A stretch of DNA of 64,000 bases from Cristatella mucedo (lineage: Eukaryota > Bryozoa > Phylactolaemata > Cristatellidae), in contig WPIO01000123.1 in assembly GCA_009760855.2 (NCBI GenBank), positions 744,001-808,000 on the forward strand, read 5' to 3'. How positions within the stretch are numbered: the first letter of the stretch is position 1; the number at the start of each line of letters is the position of its first letter. Shown one piece after another: positions 56,211 through 64,000 of the stretch. The notes beneath the pieces are model-generated. The model worked only from the letters and a program-made list of their open reading frames with translations. It did no database searches and had not been told where the DNA came from. The position numbers and the translations under genes are program-made.

Positions 56211-56461
56211 ATGAACATCGAGACAAGAAGTAAAGACTGTCTTCAAGAATCACAGGGCAACAGTATTCAAACTTTAAAATCTGTTCTTATCCAATGGGTA
56301 GAATGGAAGACATCAGATCGACTTTCTTAAATGCTGTAAAACTAGTTTTAGAATATAAAGCACTTAGAAATAACCAATCTGAACCAGAAATAGCAAATAT
56401 ATTTGTTAAAGTTAGAGATGGTTCAATTTTTGAAGAGTTCCTTAAAGACTTAAAAATATAA
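56211..56461 (+). pseudogene. Small hypothetical gene, frameshifted
   Basis: TATATAGA lies 3-10 bases before the ATG at 56211. The first frame ends at 56328-56330 after 39 codons. An overlapping frame (ATG at 56294) continues for 55 codons to TAA at 56459-56461 with a helical, charged composition. One indel would explain both. Function unknown. Confidence 0.4.
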
Positions 56462-56473
56462 AAAATAAATGGC

Positions 56474-56590
56474 ATGAGGTCTGAAGCTTACTCTACGAAA
56501 ATAGAGCTAACTAAAAAAATGAAAGAACTAGACAGTTTTGATACTTCTGAAGAGTTGATTAAAGGACTATGTATTTTAAGATTTAAATAG
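56474..56590 (+). CDS. Very small hypothetical ORF
   Basis: A 38-codon ORF of charged, helical composition (ELTKKMKELDSFDTSEEL) ends at TAG 56588-56590, next to the end of the convergent fibre locus. It may be the tail of the preceding broken gene. Confidence 0.3.
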   Translation: MRSEAYSTKIELTKKMKELDSFDTSEELIKGLCILRFK

Positions 56591-59588
56591 GTACGTCTTC
56601 CGCAGGATCATATCCAGTTGTAGTTGTAGGAGGACTATCCAAAGGAAAACCATAATCCGCTCTAGTTGTAGGAAGACCATCTATAATAACATTTACATCT
56701 GTAATTGGAGCTCCTTCTTCCATTCTATCAGACGTGTGCCAATGATTTGAAAATCATCAGCATATTTAGGACCAAGATCTTTTGATAATTATTGTGAATA
56801 CTTTACACCATTAACTAAGAAAATCTCAATGTAGTCCAAATCAGTTGGTGTTGAAATAGTACCAAAATTTAAAACAGGATAAACAAGATTGAAAGCAATT
56901 GTTTTGTTTTTTCTCTATTAAAAATTGTTACATTAAACATTGATTCATTTAACACAGGCATATAATTATTTTCAACATTATAATACTTTATGTTAAGTAA
57001 ATTAGAAGTGTATAGATTTGGAGAATTAAATTTATAGTTACATTTTAGGAATACAATATTACTATCTAATTGTTTTTTTACACTTGTACTAATTCCTAAT
57101 ATTACAAGTTTATAGTTTACTCTTGTTCTATTATCATCTTTTAATAAAAATGAATTAGTAATATTTGCTCTGTTATATGTCACATATATAGTTTCACTGT
57201 CAATATCATCAAAAACTCCATTAGCTGTCATCAATGTCTTTTATTTTTATTTGAATTCTTGAGTATGTTGGTTTCTTATGTTTACATATGATAGTTTTGC
57301 TAAAACTTGTTGTCTATTATTAGAAGAAGAAAATGCTTGTGTTGGTGTTCCGATAATATTTACACTGTTTGCAGTTAAATTACCGAAATATAAAATAAAA
57401 CGTATATTAGTAATAATATTATAAATATATGGATAATTTTCACACTTTAGTAAAAAGTAAAAAGTATGAAGGAATTTAAAACGAATTAAATCATTTGGTC
57501 CATAACCATCAAATTTTGGTTCATTTCTTCTCATTATTAATTAAATTAACACTTAAGTTTCCACTCATTCTTACAGGTCGCATATACCTATCTAATTTTG
57601 TGTCAAGATACTTTTTTGTTGCAATATCTCTTCCATTGACAGGATCTGATATTCTTACATCTTTTTTTGAGTTTGCAGATAAATTACCAGTTATATATTG
57701 ATCAGAATCTTTTCTTAGATAATTGTTACCAGCAAACGCTTTATTAAGTGTTTCTAATTCATCGACAGTGTTTCCAACATTTATTATTCTGTTTGAATCA
57801 AAGTTCAATGTTCCATACATTTGTAAGTCTTTTCTAGAAAGCATTTTAATATATTGCGATATAAACAGTTACAGTTATTGTTTTATCAAATAAATCTTGT
57901 CCAGATATAATTGGTGAAGCTTCTACTAATTTGTTATTTAAATCAATAGTATAACTTCCACATAAATGAAGTGAATAATTAGCATTCGTTCCTGCTGGTG
58001 GAAGAGGAATTAGCATTCTAAGTGATCAATTTGGTCCTGCGTACACCGTTGAAATTACAAATAAAGATCTAGGAGGAAGTACAATACTATCACTAACAAC
58101 ATTCCATTTTCCTTGATAATTAGTCCCATAAACATCCGTTGATTGTGCTGAATGTATTACTCCATTAAATGTTCTTCTTGCAACATTTCCATCTGATACT
58201 TTATTTAGATGACCAAGATCACCACCATCATTAGTATCAACAGGATCATTTACAATTCTAATGAAATTATTTTGCATGTCTAGATTACAGTTAACTATCC
58301 CACCATTTACTCTAAGAAAGTTTGTATCAATATTAATTTTATTTACTACGCTATAATCAATATCTGGAGGAGCACTAGCACTAATACCAGCATCTACAAT
58401 TAAATATCCATTATTTCTTCAACCAGTGATAGATAGTTTAGTATCAGCATAATCCTTTGTTGCAGCATCACTAGGATGTATAGGATTAGCAAGATCTACT
58501 ATTGTAAAACGCATTCATATCAATATCTCCATCATTCTTTGTTGATCTAGAAATCTTAGTAGCAGATTTTGTATCTGTATATTTTCTATTTACTGCATCA
58601 CCAGCATCAACAGGATCACCTAAATTTCTTATAAGATTTTGAATTCATGCTTAGATTTTCAATGAGTATATCACCAGTCTTTCTAATACAATTCTTTGAT
58701 GTTTTTCCTCTACTTGTTTTTCCAAACATTTCTATACAATACTAATAATAAAATCTATAAAAGTAATTCCACTAGCAACTGTAAACCTATTGATAGCATA
58801 TCTACACGTCCCATCAATGTTAATTATTAAAAATACTGTACCACTTACTCCATAAGTATTATCACTAGTTAACTTTACATAAGAATTAGTTTTATTAGTC
58901 ACATACATAATATTAGACACCATTCCAAAATTAGGTAATACTCCAGGAAGGAATGTTTTAAGATTAGTATTGTATGCGACAACTTTTCCAGTAGCTGTAA
59001 CAACAGGCATATCACCAGGTGTAATTTGTTGAGAATGAAAACCTGTACTTCCATTAGCAGTAATATTAAGACATAACATATCAAGATAAAATATACTTGG
59101 ATAAGTTTTATTCATACCTAAATAACTAAATGCTACTTGTTTATTACTACCAACATATTGCTTTGTTGTTACATCAGAAACTTTAACATTCATAATATTC
59201 TTATTTCCATATCGTTACTTGACATTGCTTTACCTTGAAACACTGCTGTCATACTTTTAAATAATCCATAGTGTATTACTGTATAAGGTCTTAAATCTGG
59301 GTATACAGTTCCATCTGCAAAGTTACCAGATATACCAACAATATTTTTACAATTCAATTGTGATTTCATTACTGCTCCACTCTTTATTAGTAAATCAGTT
59401 AGACTTGATACTTTTGCAATTTCTCCTGAAGGATTACTAATAATATTGTTACGTGCACTTGTAGTAAGAGCATAATCTAGTCTTATAGCATCACCACTAT
59501 TACCAGGAAATCCTAAATTAGCTATACTATTATTATTTGCATCAAGATTAGTATAAATATTACCATTAACTTTTCTAACGTTTTCCAT
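56591..59588 (-). pseudogene. Fibre locus of the right copy, decayed
   Basis: Open pieces at 59190-59588, 58732-59193, 58026-58277, 57521-57844, 57247-57534 and 56869-57234 match the left fibre locus in the same order. Fibre repeats are clear (NLDANNNSIANLGFPGNSGD, RIVNDPVDTNDGGDLGHLN, RIINVGNTVDELETLNK). The conserved non-repeat domain at 58732-59193 (FYLDMLCLNITANGSTGF and a TPG...VAYNTNL segment) has a clear partner at 12092-12703. The first two pieces touch across a frame shift near 59200. The far C-terminal part extends below 56869 in broken frames. Inferred role: virion fibre. Confidence 0.6.
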
Positions 59589-59600
59589 TACTTATAATAT
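59589..59600. promoter_or_regulatory. 12-bp divergent promoter, right copy
   Basis: TACTTATAATAT is all that separates the fibre ATG (59588-59586) from the membrane-gene ATG (59601-59603). It matches the 13-bp spacer at 13040-13052, whereas flanking coding sequences differ at many positions. Confidence 0.55.
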
Positions 59601-60218
59601 ATGAAGAAAAATTCAAAATCAAGAAAAGGTAAAAAAGTGGAAAAAGATTTAAAAGGAGGGATTAAAACAACTAAAGAAGTGTTAGAAGGAGTACAAACTG
59701 CAACAAAAATAGGCGAAGAAGCAGTTACAAAGTTATTGCCAAAACTCGCTGCAAGATTATCACTTCAAGCAACTGAAGAAATTGCAACAGCTGTTTCTAA
59801 AGTATTACAATCTCTTAAAGTTATTGGAGCTAAAACAAATGTTTTAAGAGGTTTTCTTAGTCCTTTTACAAGATTAATTGACCTCAGTCTTTTAATCAAA
59901 CAAAAAGTAGACGATATTACTAGTGGGAAATACGGGCAAGTATTCTGGAAAGCAATGTCAGAAAAAAAAAGGAATGCAAATGATTGAATCACTGGAAATT
60001 GATCTTGCAATTAATGACGTATTACTTGCAGCAGAAAAAGATAATTATCCTTGGTTTTTGAATCCGAAAGAATATTTAAGTGAGGTGTTTGGAATGGAAG
60101 TAAATTGGGATCCAACGCAATTAGATCCTAAATCCTGGAGTAAGAACTTTTTAGAAGTGAGATCAGGAGGTTTTCTCTCCACAATCCCAGCACTTGTTGG
60201 ATTGATTGCATCAATTAT

Positions 60219-61150
60219 TAAACCGAACTTCTTCTCATAGGACACCCTAAGCGTGTAGCTGGATTAAAAGGCTTTGCTGCTCTAATAGGTGATGCTATTG
60301 TGCGACCTTCACCACGTGCTCGTAATCTAGGTGTCGTGTTCGACAGCTGCCTCAATTTAAAAAGCTTCATTCAGAAGACAGCCGCTACAGCTAGCCATCA
60401 CATCCGATCCCTATCCAAGATTAGAAGCTGTCTCCCACAGTGGCTTGTAAGAAATTTAACAAGCTCTTTAGTTCTGTCTCGGCTTGAGTATTGTAATTCC
60501 CTTTTGGCTGGGCTACCAAAGAAAGCTATTATGCCACTACAGCGGTCTATGAATATGGCTGCAAGGCTGGTCTTCAAGTCCCAGCGGTTTGAGCACGTGT
60601 CACCTTTGCTGGAAGAGCTAGGATGGTTGCCGGTTGAGCAAAGGATACAGAGCAAAGTTCTTACGCTGACCCACAAGGCCCGCCATGGCTTGGCTCCTTC
60701 ATACCTAGCTGAACTGCTGCATCAGTTTCAGCCTGTTCGCGCCATTAGGTCCTGTTTTTACAATAAATTAGCTGTCCCATTCCTCCGCTTAAAGAAAGTT
60801 GGCGACTGAAGCTTTAGCTCTGCAGGTCCTAGACTGTGGAACTCGCTTCCACAATTCTTACGCAACGACATCTACTCTCCAACTGCCGACTATGGCACAT
60901 CTTTTTCAGCGGTCCTGAACTGCTACTTCTATGCTACTCACTACCTCAACTGCTCTCTTAACTCTGCTATGCTTCCCACTTTCTCTTTGTTGCGTGAGAC
61001 GAAGTCTGTTGGCTACCGAATGCGTACCGAAAGCCGCTTAGGTTGTGAGTGAGCTATACAAAAATCTCCTGCGTAACACCCATATGGTCTTTATGACTTT
61101 GTGGAGTTACTGACGGAGATACATTACATTACATTACATACATTACATTA
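60219..61150 (+). mobile_element. LINE family A insertion in the membrane gene
   Basis: Begins 5'-truncated at AAACCGAACTTCTTCTC, runs through ORF2 C-terminal coding (60300-60809, VLSRLEYCNSLLAG, LGWLPVEQRIQ) and the 3' UTR, and ends in TACATTACATTACATACATTACATT. ATTATT on both sides may be a 6-bp target duplication. It is among the least diverged family A copies in the window, and its frame is open for 169 codons. Confidence 0.9.
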
Positions 61151-61191
61151 TTGGAGGAGTAGGTACTGCAATTTCGATAGCAGTTACTGTA

Positions 61192-61369
61192 GTGAGCCGT
61201 GATGGCACACTAGGTAAGGTGGTTGCTTTCACGACCTCGTTCCTGAGGTCGTGGGTTCGATTCCTGTGGTGGGCGATTCTTTATCGCCACTGCAAGCGGT
61301 GGTGATAGCCGTAAAGGCTCTTCTGTCGCGATACAAAAAGACTATTTAATCAGGTAGGATTTTTTTTTA
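61192..61369 (+). mobile_element. tRNA-derived SINE, family S, inserted in the membrane gene
   Basis: The tRNA-like head has an A-box-like TGGCACACTAGGTAAGG and a B box GGGTTCGATTCC, a body with the GCCACTGCAAGCGGTGGTGA palindrome, and ends in TCTGTCGCGATACAAAAAG and a T run. It has the best preserved B box of the four family S copies. It is not a functional tRNA: the acceptor and anticodon arms are not recognisable. Confidence 0.8.
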
Positions 61370-61820
61370 GCAAGTCTAATAAAAAAGTTAGTTCATACAA
61401 CGATGTTTGTTGGTAAACAACCACCTGTGAAAACACACGAGCAAAGGATGGAAACACTAAATTTGCAAAGTGAAAGATTAGGAAAAGCAATAAATGTTTT
61501 AAAGAACATGGTAAAACTGATTGATCGTCGAGTTGGCATTTATGTGTCAGCGAAAGTAAAAAGAGAAGAAGTAAAAAACAGATTGGACTATCAAGATAAA
61601 GGAAGAGCACTAGTAATAAATGGAGGTGTGGATTTTGCACCGGAATTAAAAAGAGATATTAAAAAACTTGAAAGTACTTTTGTTGGAGGAAAAAGTCATG
61701 TGATTATAAAAGTGAGAGTGCTATGCTTAATGCAACATTGTTGGCTCAAGGTAAATCAAGTGATGAAATTAATAAAGAAGTGTTAAAACTTTTACCAGAT
61801 ATGAAAAAGAGATGTAATAA

Positions 61821-62392
61821 TTAGTAGTCGCTATATCTAACTATTTTATTATCGTCGTCTAATGTACTAGTGAAATTCAATCTTGCAAATTCCAAATGTT
61901 TCTTTATTACTGCGAAATCGTTTGCTGTTGCAGCATCATCCTCATTGTCGAAATATCCCAAATGCTTCTTTTTTCCATCTATTATAGTTTGTGCTTTCCT
62001 TTTCTTTGTTTTCTCATACAAGCGAACTCCCATAAACTTTGATGACAATCCTTCTCTTTTTGGTTTATTTTTATTATTTTCAGAATGAGTAGCAATTCTT
62101 AAATTACAAACTCTGTTGTCACTTTTATCTAAGTTAATATGATCTATTTCTTGTAAAGGTATTTCATGTTTACATATTAACCAGGCAAGATGATGTGCAT
62201 AGTATTTTTTCAATCAATTTGTATTTGTCTATAACCATCTTGGTTGATTGATCCAGCTTTATCTCCTGCTTTTTCTTTTTTACCTCTATCCACTTTCCAA
62301 ACAAACTTCCCGGTGAAAGCGTTATAGCCCAATGAATTCATAACGTGTTCTCTAAATTTTGCAAAATTATCAATTTCTTAATTATCAGACAT
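61821..62392 (-). pseudogene. HNH-AP2 endonuclease, right copy, N terminus broken
   Basis: The intact ORF (61821-62213) has HHLAWLICKHEIPLQEIDHI (HNH start with paired His), NLDKSDNRVCNLRIATHSEN and NKNK. An AP2-like domain follows, with SSKFMGVRLYEKTKKRKAQT and LGYFDNEDDAATANDFAVI. The N-terminal region from ATG at 62392 (TATATAGA directly upstream) has stops near 62380 and 62215. Location and orientation match 14145-14701. Catalytic His and Asn residues are present, so the enzyme core itself is undamaged. Confidence 0.75.
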
Positions 62393-62445
62393 GTCTATAT
62401 ATTGTTTTTTATCTGTTTAAAATATTTTTATTCTATATAGAAATT

Positions 62446-63268
62446 ATGTATCACGAAGCAAAACTATCATTATCAGACCATCAAGTAAAACTTATACACA
62501 AATCAACAGAACCAATTTAAATCAGATTGAAACATTCAGATTTAAAAGGATCTAATCCCATTCTTCTTACTCTTACACAACTAAACAAAAAGAAAAGAGT
62601 AGATCAAAAAATACTGGTTTACAATTGAACCTTTCTTTGAAACAATTGAAAGCAAATAGAAGAGCAGGTTCAGGAATTGTAGATTTAATAAATAAATTAA
62701 CTGGAAATCGGGAGATGCATTTAAATATACCTAAAGAAATAAAATCAGAATATATAGAAAAAATGGAAGTTTTAACAGTACAGGAAAATATTCTTATGCA
62801 GGACCAGGAACACAATTCAAAAAAAGGATGCAACAAGGGTATATTGGAATCAATGATCTTGATGCAAGACTTCTTATCCATGATCACACATATATTGAGA
62901 CTTCAAATGAATCGGAATCAAAAAGAACAGAAATTACAAACTTATCTGACCTTGTTCTTGCTGAATCTGCTGCTAGGATTGCACTCGATCCTAGACAACC
63001 GAATTACGTCAGAGAAGACGCAAAACCGGTTGCTGCCATTATGGCTGCTAAGGCTAAACTAGATCTTGGGATTGTTAAAGTAGGTGTTGGTATTCTTGAT
63101 AGTAAATTCGCAATGGAATTCTTAAAAGATAAAGGAAGTAATCCGTCAAGTATTAGTAAAATTAATAATTGTGCTAAAACATTAGTTGATAAGATGTTAT
63201 CTATAAGTAAAAAAAGATGTAATCTAAATTTTATTTTGTTTTATGTTTATTTAATTTTTATTTTATAA
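62446..63268 (+). pseudogene. PLA2-domain virion protein, right copy, broken
   Basis: ATG at 62446 follows TATATAGA by four bases. The N-terminal LSDHQVKLIHKSTEPI is interrupted by TAA near 62518; frame changes follow near 62600 and 62800. The C-terminal ORF (62828-63268) has the catalytic LIHDHTYIET and the AARIALDPRQPNYVRE segment shared almost exactly with the left copy. The SYAGPGT calcium-loop motif lies just before it in another frame. Both PLA2 motifs are therefore preserved but not in one frame. Confidence 0.7.
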
Positions 63269-63281
63269 GTGTTTTTAGTAT

Positions 63282-63777
63282 CTAATAATCTGAAGGATTG
63301 AATTTATCTTGTGATTGTTTTTGATCTATATTATAAACTTTAACTTGATCAATCTTCAATCTAATACTAAGTCTTTCTTCTGAGTTATAAGTATCTTTAG
63401 TAATATATGAACCGTCTAGAATTCCAGTAACAGCAAAGTTATTTCCAAACTTTTGAAATATTTCAGCAACACTAGTAACTCAATTTGTTTGTTATTTGGA
63501 TCGAAGAATATACTTGGTTTATTTCCAAATACAGTTCTTATACCAATAGCTGAACGAGCACTCATATCATACCACTGTATTCAAGCTTCATACTTGCTCC
63601 ATTAGCAAAATCTTCAAGTACAGGTCTCATATCTTCTGTAATATACATCTATGCTTTGAAGTAGGGCTTAGAATCTTTACTAATTTTCTCTTCAATGTGA
63701 ATACGTGCTTGTTTTCCTTTAGGAATTACGACTGCGGCATTTTCGAGTAGAGCAAATTTTTTATTCTCCATTTCCAT
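63282..63777 (-). pseudogene. Homologue of the 9777 hypothetical gene, broken
   Basis: It matches 9777-10265 in order: MEMENKKFALLENAAVV, RIHIEEKISKDSKPY, a stop near 63650, NKPSIFFDPNNKQ, ILDGSYITKDTYNSEERL and the tail ending at TAG 63282-63284. At least one stop and one frameshift (near 63570) are seen. It lies directly after the protease as in the left copy, but this pair points the other way relative to the fibre-PLA2 block. Confidence 0.65.
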
Positions 63778-63778
63778 T

Positions 63779-64000
63779 TCAATACAAGGAAAAGAAAATG
63801 TTTAAATAAATTAATAATTCCATTGTCGATCCAAAATCCAATACTTGCATTAGTTTTAGGAAGATTAGACACCTTCCACAATCTGTTTGATTATATTCTT
63901 GTAACTTAAAACTCTTTAATGTTGGTATAACATCAAAATATTTTATTACTTCGCGTAAAGGTGGTGCACCAAATGAATCAACGTAAAAACATTTGTTTCC
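63779..64000 (-). CDS. Adenain-type protease, C-terminal part, cut by window edge
   Basis: The frame is open from the window end to TGA at 63779-63781: CFYVDSFGAPPLREVIKYFD, then QTDCGRCLIFLKLMQ. This is the acidic-residue and nucleophile half of the protease at 9385-9747. One codon of the left copy's CGRRC motif is absent, giving CGRC. The His region lies beyond the window. The stop overlaps the upstream side of the next gene by one or two bases of spacing. Confidence 0.7.
   Translation of the reverse strand, partial: GNKCFYVDSFGAPPLREVIKYFDVIPTLKSFKLQEYNQTDCGRCLIFLKLMQVLDFGSTMELLIYLNIFFSLY

Larger units (their letters stand above)
59601..61824 (+). pseudogene. Membrane-segment gene, split by a LINE and a SINE
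   Basis: It matches the gene at 13053-14148: a Lys-rich start, GKYGQV, WFLNPKEYLSEVFG, a hydrophobic stretch entered at 60170-60218, interrupted by LINE A (60219-61150), resumed at about 61150-61191, interrupted by a SINE (61192-61369) and resumed at about 61372 with TMFVGKQPPVKTHEQRM. A frame change lies near 59965 and another near 61695. The reading frame before and after each insertion fits the left copy without missing codons, so both insertions are clean. It ends TAG 61822-61824, overlapping the convergent HNH stop. Confidence 0.6.
53894..64000. mobile_element. Right copy of the Polinton/adintovirus-like element
   Basis: AT-rich gene-dense DNA with homologues of the left copy's second fibre locus, membrane gene, HNH, PLA2, hypothetical protein and protease, plus polymerase and small genes not seen at the left. 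Its left end is cut at a LINE. Its right end is beyond the window. One gene is split by a LINE and a SINE, and others have stops and frameshifts, so this is a relic. The protease block is on the opposite side of the fibre block compared with the left copy. Confidence 0.85.

Noticed and set aside
61192-61280. A functional tRNA gene
   Set aside because: A- and B-box-like elements are present, but no cloverleaf with acceptor and anticodon stems can be folded by eye, and the same unit recurs with a SINE body in four places.

Overview
The window looks like a nuclear contig from an animal, probably an aquatic invertebrate. An interspersed-repeat-rich host segment (about 15.67-53.89 kb) lies between two AT-rich segments of viral type (1-15.53 kb and 53.89-64.0 kb). 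The host assignment rests on L2/CR1-like LINEs, a Ty3/gypsy remnant, tRNA-derived SINEs and long microsatellites. I could not identify the species.

The viral segments are two separate, decayed copies of one kind of large DNA element resembling Polintons/Mavericks and adintoviruses. The left copy has a double-jelly-roll-type major capsid gene, three penton/minor-capsid-like genes, an A32-type packaging ATPase, a zinc-ribbon protein, an adenain-type cysteine protease, a phospholipase A2-domain virion protein, two fibre loci, a YqaJ-like nuclease and an HNH-AP2 endonuclease. The right copy has the C-terminal end of a family B DNA polymerase, several small genes, one fibre locus, and homologues of the membrane-protein, HNH-AP2, PLA2, hypothetical and protease genes. 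Most genes carry nonsense codons, frameshifts, lost start codons or retroelement insertions, so both copies look like endogenous relics. A few long genes remain open (the first fibre gene, the nuclease core, 6305-7165).

Left layout: zinc-binding ORF (+); fibre, nuclease, capsid, coiled-coil, three penton-like genes, two small genes and ATPase (all -); zinc ribbon, protease and hypothetical gene (+); second fibre (-); membrane gene (+); HNH (-); PLA2 (+); then a 120-bp inverted repeat where the host begins. Right layout: LINE-truncated polymerase (+), small genes (+), fibre (-), membrane gene (+) split by a LINE and a SINE, HNH (-), PLA2 (+), hypothetical gene (-), protease (-) running off the window. 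The fibre-to-PLA2 block is shared, but its orientation relative to the protease block is opposite in the two copies.

The host part contains no gene I can name with confidence. It holds two LINE families (A, with a TTACAT-type tail; B, with an ATT-type tail and a hairpin 3' end), at least two SINE families, a gypsy pol fragment, a 4-copy satellite, a duplicated anonymous segment, and one ORF with a weak PP2C-like C-terminal motif.
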